The notes under the pieces were generated by a model that did not search any database, was not told the origin of the DNA, and was given only the letters and a program-made list of their open reading frames with translations. From JBGSWL01 sp041752455 (GTDB lineage: Bacteria; Pseudomonadota; Alphaproteobacteria; Rhizobiales; Rhizobiaceae): 9,155 nucleotides of DNA. Below are positions 1-6,601 of this stretch, piece after piece. The stretch spans positions 1 through 9,155 of the forward strand of contig JBGSWL010000097.1 in NCBI GenBank assembly GCA_041752455.1, in the 5' to 3' direction. Each line of letters opens with the position of its first letter. Within the stretch, counting starts at the first letter, position 1. Position numbers and translations under genes: made by a program.

Positions 1-3000
1 CCGCCTTGCGCCGCGCGGCAGACGCCGAAGCGCCATGCGCCCGGTCCGGCACCTTGATGCGCCGCGGCTGGCCGTTCAGTTCGAAGAACACCGTCACAAG
101 CCCCTGCTCGTCTGGTTCGCCGATCGCAAGGCAGGTGATGACCAGCGTCTTGCCCTTCTCGATGTCGATCAGCACCTCGCCGCCAGCTTTCAGGCCGTAG
201 AAATAGGTCAGCGTCGGCAGGTGGCTGACCGGGCCATACTTGTCGAAGGCCATGGCAAAGTCGGTGAAGACCTTGGGGTACATGAGGTAGGAGGCGAACT
301 CGAAATCGTCGACCTTGCGGCCCAGCTTGTCCTCGATCTCGGCGCGCATCGCGCCAAGGTCGGCCTCCGGCAGCAGCGAGCCGGGAACGGCGGTGTAGGG
401 CTTTTCGCCCTTCAGCACCTTCTTCTGGATGCCTTCGGGCCAGCCCGACGGCGGCTGGCCGAGATCGCCGCGCATCATCGAGACCACCGATTCCGGAAAC
501 GCGATGTCCTTGGCAGGGTTTTCCACGTCCGCGACCGTCAGGTCCTGGCTGACCATCATCAGCGCCATGTCGCCGACCACCTTGGACGACGGCGTGACCT
601 TGACGATGTCGCCGAACATCATGTTGGCATCGCGATAGGCGCGCGCCACCTCGTGCCAGCGGGTCTCGAGGCCGAGCGAACGCGCCTGTTCCTTGAGGTT
701 GGTGAACTGGCCACCCGGCATTTCGTGCAGGTAGACCTCGGAGGCCGGGCTCTGCGAAATGTTCTCGAACGCCGCGTATTGGTTGCGCACGGATTCCCAG
801 TAGAACGAGATCTTGCGGATCCATTCCGAATCGAGGCCGGTGGCGCGGTCGGTATCGCGCAGCGCCTCGACGATCGAGCCGAGACAGGCCTGCGACGTGT
901 TGCCGGAAAGGGCATCCATCGCCGCGTCGACCGCGTCGACACCTTCTTCCACGGCAACCAGCACGCTGGCTGCCGCGATACCCGATGTGTCATGCGTGTG
1001 GAAATGCAGCGGCAGGTCGGTCTCGGCGCGCAGCGTGCGGAACAGCATCCGCGCCGCGGCCGGCTTCAGAAGGCCGGCCATGTCCTTGACCGCGATCATG
1101 TGGGCGCCGGCCGCCTCAAGCTCATGGGCCAGCGCCACATAGTATTTCAGGTCGTATTTCGACCGCGCGCTGTTGAGGATGTCGCCGGTGTAGCAGATCG
1201 TGCCTTCGCAAATCTTGCCGCTCTCGATCACCGCATCCATCGACACGCGCATGTTGTCGACCCAGTTCAGGCAATCGAACACGCGGAACAGGTCGACCCC
1301 GCCTTTGGCGGCCTGCGCAACGAACTGGCGCACCACATTGTCAGGATAATTGGTGTAGCCGACGCCATTGGCACCGCGCAGCAGCATCTGCAGCAGGAGG
1401 TTGGGCACCTGCTCGCGGATCAGCGCCAGCCGTTCCCACGGGTCTTCCGTCAGGAACCGCATCGCGACATCAAAGGTCGCCCCGCCCCAGCATTCCAGCG
1501 ACAGGAGTTCGGGCATGGCGCGCGCATAGGTGCCGGCAATTGCCACGATGTCCGCCGTGCGCATGCGCGTTGCGAGCAAGGACTGGTGCGCGTCGCGCAT
1601 CGTCGTGTCGGTCAGGAGCACGCGTTGCTCCGCGCGCAGCCACTTGGCGAAACCGTCGGCGCCACGCTCGTCTAGAATGCGCTTGGTCCCGCCCGCCGGA
1701 ACCTTGATGCCGGCCCAGGGCACATCGGGCTTGGCCGCATCCATCTTCGGCATCGGCCGGCCCTTGGCCTCCGGGTGCCCGTTCACGGTCACATCGGCGA
1801 GATAGGTCAAGAGCTTGGTCGCCCGGTCCTGGCGTTTCACCGCCTCGAACAGTTCCGGCGTCGTGTCGATGAAGCGCGTCGTGTACTCGTTCGCCCGAAA
1901 CTTCGGATGCCCGATGATCGCTTCCAGAAACGTCAGGTTCGTCGCAACGCCGCGAATGCGGAATTCGCGCAGCGCCCGGTCCATGCGGGCAATCGCCTCT
2001 TCCGGCGTCGGCGCCCAGGCCGTGACTTTTTCGAGCAACGGATCATAGAACCGCGTGATCACCGCGCCTGAATAGGCCGTGCCGCCATCCAGCCGGATGC
2101 CGAAGCCGGTCGCGCCGCGATAGGCGGTGATCCGGCCATAATCGGGAATGAAGCTCTGTTCGGGATCTTCGGTGGTGATGCGGCACTGCAGCGCGTGACC
2201 ATTGAGACGGATGTCCTCCTGCGCTGGCACGCCTGATTCCGGCGTGCCGATCGCATGGCCATCGAGGATGTGGATCTGCGCCTTGACGATGTCGATGCCG
2301 GTGACCTGCTCGGTGACCGTATGCTCGACCTGGATGCGTGGATTGACCTCAATGAAGTAGAACGTGCCGGTGTCGGCATCCATCAGGAACTCGACTGTGC
2401 CGGCGCCGACATAGGCAGTGGCACGGGCAATCTTCAGCGCGTGGTCCGACAATTCCTTGCGCTGGCTGTAGTCGAGATAAGGCGCAGGCGCGCGTTCCAC
2501 GACCTTCTGGTTGCGCCGCTGGATCGAGCAGTCGCGCTCGAACAGATGAACGGCATTGCCATGTGTGTCGCCGAGGATCTGCACCTCCACATGGCGGGCG
2601 CGCTCAACCAGCTTTTCGAGATAAACTTCATCCTTGCCGAAGGCCGCCTTGGCCTCGCGCTTGCCTTCGGTCACTTCCTTGGCAAGGTCGGCCTCGGCGC
2701 GGATCGCGCGCATGCCGCGCCCGCCGCCACCCCAGGAGGCCTTCAGCATCACCGGATAGCCGATGCCGGCGGCAAGGCGCTTGACCTCTTCCATGTCGTC
2801 CGGCAGCGGCCCGGTCGCCGGAACCACGGGCACCCCCGCCTCGATCGCCAGGTTGCGGGCAGCCACCTTGTTGCCGAGCGAGCGCATCGTGTCCGGGCGC
2901 GGACCGATGAAAATGACGCCGGCGGCATCGCACGCATCGACGAATTCCGGGCTCTCCGACAACAGCCCGTAGCCCGGATGGATCGCATCCGCACCGGAGA

Positions 3001-3238
3001 TGCGCGCCACGCGCAGGATCTCGTCAATCGACAGATAGCTCTCGATCGGACCCATCGGCTTGGCCAGATGCGGACCGGTTCCGACCTGATAGCTCTCGTC
3101 GGCCTTGAACCGGTGCAGCGCCAGCTTGTCTTCCTCGGCCCAGATCGCAACGGTCTTGATGCCGAGTTCATTGGCGGCCCGGAAGACGCGGATCGCGATT
3201 TCCGAACGGTTGGCGACGAGGATTTTCTTGATGGCCAT
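1..3238 (-). CDS. pyc: Pyruvate carboxylase, C-terminus outside window
   Basis: Biotin-dependent cytoplasmic enzyme that carboxylates pyruvate to oxaloacetate with ATP and bicarbonate, replenishing the TCA cycle. The frame begins MAIKKILVANRSEIAIRVF and stays open for 1079 codons to the window edge; the family is about 1150 residues. Biotin carboxylase domain: ATP-grasp glycine loop GGGGRGM at 170-176 and EVNPRIQVEH from residue 297. Carboxyltransferase domain: MRDAHQSLL with R548, D549 and Q552, lysine 718 in AVKDMAG (the carboxylated metal ligand), HTH at 747-749 (metal ligands) and T882 in VTPSSK. These match the Rhizobium etli enzyme numbering as I recall it, so there is no indel relative to that protein. 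The biotinyl domain with its AMKM lysine would lie left of position 1. ATG 3238 is chosen for its Shine-Dalgarno and conserved N-terminus. The opposite strand has long spurious frames. Confidence 0.97.
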   Translation of the reverse strand, partial: MAIKKILVANRSEIAIRVFRAANELGIKTVAIWAEEDKLALHRFKADESYQVGTGPHLAKPMGPIESYLSIDEILRVARISGADAIHPGYGLLSESPEFVDACDAAGVIFIGPRPDTMRSLGNKVAARNLAIEAGVPVVPATGPLPDDMEEVKRLAAGIGYPVMLKASWGGGGRGMRAIRAEADLAKEVTEGKREAKAAFGKDEVYLEKLVERARHVEVQILGDTHGNAVHLFERDCSIQRRNQKVVERAPAPYLDYSQRKELSDHALKIARATAYVGAGTVEFLMDADTGTFYFIEVNPRIQVEHTVTEQVTGIDIVKAQIHILDGHAIGTPESGVPAQEDIRLNGHALQCRITTEDPEQSFIPDYGRITAYRGATGFGIRLDGGTAYSGAVITRFYDPLLEKVTAWAPTPEEAIARMDRALREFRIRGVATNLTFLEAIIGHPKFRANEYTTRFIDTTPELFEAVKRQDRATKLLTYLADVTVNGHPEAKGRPMPKMDAAKPDVPWAGIKVPAGGTKRILDERGADGFAKWLRAEQRVLLTDTTMRDAHQSLLATRMRTADIVAIAGTYARAMPELLSLECWGGATFDVAMRFLTEDPWERLALIREQVPNLLLQMLLRGANGVGYTNYPDNVVRQFVAQAAKGGVDLFRVFDCLNWVDNMRVSMDAVIESGKICEGTICYTGDILNSARSKYDLKYYVALAHELEAAGAHMIAVKDMAGLLKPAAARMLFRTLRAETDLPLHFHTHDTSGIAAASVLVAVEEGVDAVDAAMDALSGNTSQACLGSIVEALRDTDRATGLDSEWIRKISFYWESVRNQYAAFENISQSPASEVYLHEMPGGQFTNLKEQARSLGLETRWHEVARAYRDANMMFGDIVKVTPSSKVVGDMALMMVSQDLTVADVENPAKDIAFPESVVSMMRGDLGQPPSGWPEGIQKKVLKGEKPYTAVPGSLLPEADLGAMRAEIEDKLGRKVDDFEFASYLMYPKVFTDFAMAFDKYGPVSHLPTLTYFYGLKAGGEVLIDIEKGKTLVITCLAIGEPDEQGLVTVFFELNGQPRRIKVPDRAHGASASAARRKA

Positions 3239-3243
3239 GGCGG

Positions 3244-3248
3244 CCTCC
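3244..3248 (-). promoter_or_regulatory. pyc ribosome binding site
   Basis: GGAGG read on the minus strand, five bases before the ATG at 3238. This supports the chosen start of pyc. Confidence 0.8.
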
Positions 3249-3277
3249 GTGATCGGGGGAGAGCGGTCGGGAAGAAA

Positions 3278-3306
3278 ACACTAGCCACAGTTCTTGTGCA
3301 GTGCAA
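3278..3306 (-). promoter_or_regulatory. Candidate pyc promoter
   Basis: On the minus strand, TTGCAC (3306-3301), a 17-base spacer and TAGTGT (3283-3278) form a weak sigma70-like pair, about 40 bases before the pyc start. Each box matches the consensus at only three of six positions. A short palindrome TGC-N3-GCA (3297-3305) overlaps the -35 box; its arms resemble the core of the CTGC-N3/4-GCAG site I recall for PhaR/AniA regulators, but it is too short to assign. pyc probably has its own promoter because it follows the HExxH gene after 162 bases. Confidence 0.25.
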
Positions 3307-3330
3307 ACTGATCTGTGCGGCTCTCGCGCG

Positions 3331-3358
3331 ATGCGTCACGCAACACGACGCGACGCAT
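3331..3358. repeat. 7-bp inverted repeat upstream of pyc
   Basis: ATGCGTC at 3331-3337 and its exact complement GACGCAT at 3352-3358 are separated by 14 bases. It lies between the end of the HExxH gene (3401) and the pyc promoter candidate. No T-run follows on the minus strand, so it is a poor intrinsic terminator. It could be an operator for pyc, a weak mRNA 3'-end hairpin for the HExxH gene, or chance. Confidence 0.3.
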
Positions 3359-3400
3359 TAGTCGGCCGACACCAACCGACGCCCGCGGCGCTGTGACAGA

Positions 3401-4483
3401 TTACTCCAGTCTGAAGGCGAGCCTGTCTGCCATGTATTTGTGAGCGGCGGTCATGATCGACCGACCCTCGTCGGTATAGTCGGCATGTTTGTCGAGAACG
3501 GCGTAACCATCCCAGAACAGGCCAAGTGCTTCGTCGGCGCGCTCCCGCGCTTCCTCACGCATGGACGGATCGAGCGGTGCAGAACCGGCGAATTCGTTCA
3601 TGGCAAAGCACATGCGCGCCAGCACGAAGGTTGCATGATAGATGCCGTCGAGTGGGCGCGGATCGACGCGTAATGGCGATTTGTAGCGTTCATCCCGGGG
3701 GTTTCTCACATGGAACTCGACCGGCGAGGAACCGAACAGGAAGTTGTGGGCTTCTTCGTGAACAAGCGACTCGCACAGCGCGACCACGCTGGACTGCGCG
3801 CTTGTGTTGACAAGGATCGTGCCCCAGCGCTCAAGACTGCTGCAACCGCCAAACTCGAGTCCGTCGGCGGTGTTTCGACCCTGCGCGGGCACGATCTCGC
3901 AAATGCAATGCTCGAATTCGGCCCAAGTCGCCGGTGCATGGTCACGGATCAACATCAAGGCGTTGCTGACCTGGTTGGAGAGGTCAACGGCAGTCCGTTC
4001 ATCGACAGTGACGATCTGCTCGTCCAGCAAGGATTCGGACACGAAGTTTTCACGCAGTTCACGCTCCTGCGCAGCGTCGAACAAAGCCCGCGTCAGCGGG
4101 CGCACGGTCACGCCGGCAGGCGCTTCGAATGGGCCGCTCAACAGGTGCTGCAACGCCGCCTCGACCGTAGACTGGCGCGCCCCCGATGGCGCATCGTCCT
4201 CTGACAGGATTGCTCGCACAGCAAGAAAGTAGGCGCCAAAAATCTCCGGGCGGATCGGCTGGTCCGACTTCAACATGCAAATCAGAGAGCTGGCGGCCGT
4301 TTCGTCAAAAACAACCTTGCCCCGGCATTGCTCCAGAACATGGTCCACACTTTCAGCCAGGCGTTGCTGTATCTGCCGACGAGCTGATCGACCGCTTTCA
4401 GAGCTCGGTATGAAAGCATGCATCATTTGGCTGGCTGAACCCGTGCGTGGTCGGATTGCGATAGATACGTCTTGGGCCGCCAC
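3401..4483 (-). CDS. HExxH-motif putative peptide-modifying enzyme
   Basis: A 360-residue protein with the metal-site motif HEEAH at 242-246 (LVHEEAHNFLF), followed by SPLRVDPRPLDG (269-280) and a histidine at 283. An HExxH plus a downstream SP-x-R-x-DPRP-x-x-G-x-x-H block is the hallmark I recall for the HExxH putative peptide-modification family (TIGR04267-like). Some members are reported as 2-oxoglutarate-dependent peptide beta-hydroxylases rather than proteases; this attribution is from memory. The N-terminal half is helical and lacks recognisable motifs. There is no signal peptide or membrane segment, so it is probably cytoplasmic. It lies 102 bases after a small precursor-like gene on the same strand, probably as one operon. 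The start is uncertain: GTG 4483 gives the longest frame, while ATG 4426 or 4423 would give about 340 residues; none has a good Shine-Dalgarno. The alternative reading is a zinc metallopeptidase. Confidence 0.75.
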   Translation of the reverse strand: MAAQDVSIAIRPRTGSASQMMHAFIPSSESGRSARRQIQQRLAESVDHVLEQCRGKVVFDETAASSLICMLKSDQPIRPEIFGAYFLAVRAILSEDDAPSGARQSTVEAALQHLLSGPFEAPAGVTVRPLTRALFDAAQERELRENFVSESLLDEQIVTVDERTAVDLSNQVSNALMLIRDHAPATWAEFEHCICEIVPAQGRNTADGLEFGGCSSLERWGTILVNTSAQSSVVALCESLVHEEAHNFLFGSSPVEFHVRNPRDERYKSPLRVDPRPLDGIYHATFVLARMCFAMNEFAGSAPLDPSMREEARERADEALGLFWDGYAVLDKHADYTDEGRSIMTAAHKYMADRLAFRLE

Positions 4484-4529
4484 AAATCTGCAGCTGTGCC
4501 CCCAAACAACATGCTTGCAAGTATGGATA

Positions 4530-4568
4530 CTCCGGCCAAAGCTCAGCGAACCCCGTCTTTGGCCAGAA
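4530..4568 (-). promoter_or_regulatory. Intercistronic hairpin, precursor to HExxH gene
   Basis: GGCCAAAG (minus strand, 4564-4557) pairs perfectly with CTTTGGCC (4541-4534) around a 15-base loop. Outward, four more pairs form (U-G, C-G, U-A, U-G), giving a stem of about 12 bp. It sits 17 bases after the precursor stop and well before the HExxH start. No U-tract follows, so it is not a classical terminator. By analogy with other RiPP operons it could protect the precursor mRNA or partly block transcription, raising peptide over enzyme output. Confidence 0.5.
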
Positions 4569-4585
4569 CAACAGTCCGGCTCAGA

Positions 4586-4744
4586 TCAAGACCCGGCGCC
4601 GGTTTTCGTCTCGGGCTTGATTGCAGCCATCTTGGGAGCCGTGGGCTTGATGGCAACCGGCTTTTCGCTACCGGCCATGGTCGCGCCAGTGCCGTTGCTG
4701 CCGAGAAGCTTCGAAAAATCGAGGGTTATTTTTTGCGTCGTCAT
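4586..4744 (-). CDS. Putative RiPP precursor peptide, 52 residues
   Basis: Small frame beginning MTTQKITLDFSKLLG and ending TKTGAGS, with no Cys and no signal peptide. The N-terminal third (KITLDFSKLL) looks like an amphipathic leader that a modification enzyme could bind. The C-terminal half is rich in Lys, Pro, Ala and Thr and contains two in-register ten-residue blocks starting AIKP (31-40 and 41-50), plus an EKPV just before. ATG 4744 is chosen because GGAG lies eight bases upstream; ATG 4774 is in frame but has no Shine-Dalgarno and sits inside a hairpin. It lies directly upstream of the HExxH gene and divergent from an ATP-grasp gene, the context expected of a modified peptide. I do not recognise a named family. 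The absence of Cys argues against lanthipeptide and sactipeptide chemistry. Confidence 0.6.
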   Translation of the reverse strand: MTTQKITLDFSKLLGSNGTGATMAGSEKPVAIKPTAPKMAAIKPETKTGAGS

Positions 4745-4752
4745 GAGGGCTG

Positions 4753-4756
4753 CTCC
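4753..4756 (-). promoter_or_regulatory. Ribosome binding site of precursor gene
   Basis: GGAG on the minus strand, eight bases before ATG 4744. It decides the start of the 52-residue peptide over the in-frame ATG at 4774. Its first G is the last paired base of the adjoining hairpin. Confidence 0.55.
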
Positions 4757-4775
4757 ATGGCATGTCACTGCCATG
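4756..4775 (-). promoter_or_regulatory. Leader hairpin abutting the precursor Shine-Dalgarno
   Basis: In the minus-strand transcript CATGGCA (4775-4769) and TGCCATG (4762-4756) form a perfect 7-bp stem with a six-base loop. The 3' arm ends on the first G of the GGAG ribosome binding site. The stem could modulate translation or stabilise the 5' end of the precursor mRNA, provided transcription starts upstream of 4775. Confidence 0.4.
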
Positions 4776-4788
4776 AAAAGTCGCCGAT

Positions 4789-4817
4789 ACAGGGTTGCAA
4801 GTCAATCTTTACCCTGT
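4789..4817. promoter_or_regulatory. Candidate operator/promoter in divergent region
   Basis: ACAGGGT (4789-4795) and ACCCTGT (4811-4817) are a perfect 7-bp inverted repeat with a 15-base spacer, inside the 119-bp region between the divergent precursor and ATP-grasp genes. The spacer holds TTGACT (minus strand, 4805-4800), a five-of-six match to a -35 box facing the precursor. The matching -10 position (GACTTT, 4782-4777) is poor. A regulator bound here could control both directions. I see no clear plus-strand promoter. Confidence 0.35.
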
Positions 4818-4863
4818 CCCGATGCGGCCAGTTCAAGGCAATTTGTTCGCATTCGGATCTGAC

Positions 4864-5820
4864 ATGATTTTGTTCGTCACCACAGCAGATCATCGCTACA
4901 CGCTGACTGGTGCCATTCCGCAGTGGCGACTGCGCCGGCGTGCCCGGGTCGTGTCTTATGATTGGCTGTTTCGGCAATCGGCCATCCGCGCCGGTGCGGT
5001 CGTATTCACGGACTTTGATCGGCTCCGCCACTACGAGTTGGTTGCCGCTGGCAGCATTTATCGGCAGTTGAGGGATGGCGGAATCAAGGTCTTCAACGAT
5101 CCGGCAAAGGCTCGTCAGCGCTACGATCTTCTCCACCATTTGCATGCCGAAAAGCTGAACCATTTTCGAGCCTACCGGGCTATCCCCTGCCCAATGCCTG
5201 AGCGGTTTCCGGTCTTCTTGAAAGGCGAGACCGACCACGGCCAGGATTTTGAACGTCTGATCGCCGATCAGGCGACGCTGCAGCGGTCCATTGAGGAGAT
5301 CGAGAATCAGGGCGTTTCGCTTCGCAATCTGCTGGTCATCGAGTTCGCCAATACGCCCATACGCGAGAACGTTTACCAGCGCTGGACGGTCTATCGGATT
5401 GGTGATGCGATGATCGCGGGAAACCCGGTGGGTGAAGCCAGCCCGTTCGTCAAATACGGCACGCCCGGACTGACAACCGGCCCGGAATTCGAGGCGTTGG
5501 CGCGGTGGATGCGCGAAAATCCCGATGCAGAAATCCTGAAGCGCGCTTTCGACATCGCGCGGATCGACTATGGGCGCGCCGATTACGGGAACGACGACGG
5601 TTCGATAGCCATTTACGAGATCAACACCAACCCGAAGATCGGCACACGTCTGCCGAACCTCCATGCGGAGTTTCTTCAGGCGTCGCGTGAAAGTCTGGAT
5701 GCGGTGCTGGCCGCTATTGTGGCTCTGGATGGCAGGGACCGGACGGTCCGACTTGACCATGGCAAGGGATGGTTTTCACGGCTTCGGTTCAGGGCGGGCT
5801 TTTTCCTGAAGATGCCGTAA
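4864..5820 (+). CDS. ATP-grasp ligase-like protein
   Basis: A 318-residue RimK-like ATP-grasp protein from ATG 4864 (MILFVTTADHRYT); the frame is open further upstream to a TTG at 4795, but that extension looks non-coding. ATP-grasp enzymes use ATP to make an acyl-phosphate and join it to an amine or thiol. Visible features: FLKGE with K120 at the usual nucleotide-binding lysine, VIEF with E160, R178 in the YRIGDAM strand, and the metal site DYGRADYG (235-242) followed by YEINTNP (251-257), where E252, N254 and N256 would bind Mg-ATP. The N-terminal pre-ATP-grasp domain contains FTDFDRL (48-54). No membrane segment is seen. It is divergent from the precursor and 13 bases before a methyltransferase, so it may modify the peptide by amino-acid ligation or macrocyclisation. 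The substrate is unknown. The Shine-Dalgarno is weak. Confidence 0.75.
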   Translation: MILFVTTADHRYTLTGAIPQWRLRRRARVVSYDWLFRQSAIRAGAVVFTDFDRLRHYELVAAGSIYRQLRDGGIKVFNDPAKARQRYDLLHHLHAEKLNHFRAYRAIPCPMPERFPVFLKGETDHGQDFERLIADQATLQRSIEEIENQGVSLRNLLVIEFANTPIRENVYQRWTVYRIGDAMIAGNPVGEASPFVKYGTPGLTTGPEFEALARWMRENPDAEILKRAFDIARIDYGRADYGNDDGSIAIYEINTNPKIGTRLPNLHAEFLQASRESLDAVLAAIVALDGRDRTVRLDHGKGWFSRLRFRAGFFLKMP

Positions 5821-5833
5821 TGTCCTCCCGGGC

Positions 5834-6526
5834 ATGCCTCGGGTCCATCGCGCACCTATCCTCCATCGTCGGAGCCACCGGGGGGACGCGCGAAATTTCG
5901 CTTGCGTCGAGGCTGCGGGCTCCCCATTGCTTACGTCATCCAAGCTGCGCAAGTCAGCTACAAACGGATTGAAGCCGTTGTCTCTTGTAAGCAGACTGTT
6001 CCCTCGCTCGCGCATCCAAAAGCGCTTCATCAGGAATTGGGACTATCGCCTGGCCGGCCTGTTCGAGTGCGGGGTCGACTTTTCCGGCAAGTCGATCCTC
6101 GACGCCGGCTGCAATGTCGGCATCATCGACTACGAGATTTCCAAGCGGCAACCCGCTTCGATCCACGGCATCGACAGCTACCGGATGGGCATTCTTGCTG
6201 CCCGCAACATCTTTCTGGGTGTCGATTCGCCCGCTCGCTTCGACGTGGCCGACCTGACGAACCAGCGCAAGCTGGATCGGCTTCTGGATGCGTCCTACGA
6301 CATCGTCCTCTTCATGGCTGTCTGGCAGCATGTCCGCGCCAAACATGGCGAGGCCGTCGCAAGGCGCCTGACCGCCACGCTGACCGAACGCTGCGCAGGC
6401 ACGTTCGTGTCGACGACGGTTGCAGACCAGGCAGCAGACTTTTCCGCCCTGATGAGATCGCTGGGATTTGCGGCGGTCTACAACAGCGATCCCGCCGGCC
6501 GGCTTTTCACATTCGAACGGCAATAG
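5834..6526 (+). CDS. Class I SAM-dependent methyltransferase
   Basis: A frame of 230 codons. Motif I is SILDAGCNVGIID (87-99), the SAM-binding glycine loop, with the acidic ribose-binding residue D114 in HGIDSY. FDVADL (137-142) is the adenine-contact region and YDIVLFMAVWQHV (155-167) is the motif IV strand. The C-terminal strands end in RLFTFERQ. It is short, with no added substrate-binding domain, so the substrate cannot be read. It follows the ATP-grasp gene by 13 bases and is probably in the same transcript, suggesting methylation of the same product. The start is doubtful: residues 1-45 are basic and unconserved-looking, ATG 5834 has no Shine-Dalgarno, and TTG 5927 or TTG 5969 are alternatives. 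A housekeeping small-molecule methyltransferase is possible. Confidence 0.72.
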   Translation: MPRVHRAPILHRRSHRGDARNFACVEAAGSPLLTSSKLRKSATNGLKPLSLVSRLFPRSRIQKRFIRNWDYRLAGLFECGVDFSGKSILDAGCNVGIIDYEISKRQPASIHGIDSYRMGILAARNIFLGVDSPARFDVADLTNQRKLDRLLDASYDIVLFMAVWQHVRAKHGEAVARRLTATLTERCAGTFVSTTVADQAADFSALMRSLGFAAVYNSDPAGRLFTFERQ

Positions 6527-6601
6527 GCCGGCTGTACGGCAGGAAAGGTCAACGGTTGATTGGCGCGGCTGTCGCACCGGGTCGAACCGGTCTACGCGGC
6601 C

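Noticed and set aside
35..1675. 546-codon open frame on the plus strand
   Set aside because: Antisense to pyc, whose catalytic motifs are unmistakable; long antisense frames are usual in GC-rich genes. The translation is His/Arg/Val-rich with no domain.
2255..3361. 368-codon open frame on the plus strand
   Set aside because: Antisense to the biotin carboxylase part of pyc, with no motif or ribosome binding site.
4275..4867. Two overlapping plus-strand frames opposite the precursor peptide and the HExxH N-terminus
   Set aside because: No ribosome binding site or motif. The minus-strand precursor has a Shine-Dalgarno and internal repeats, so it is preferred, though this is the least certain choice in the window.
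6527..6601. Possible bidirectional terminator between methyltransferase and TPR gene
   Set aside because: Only 4-5 bp stems (for example ACCGG/CCGGT at 6576-6591) with no T-run.
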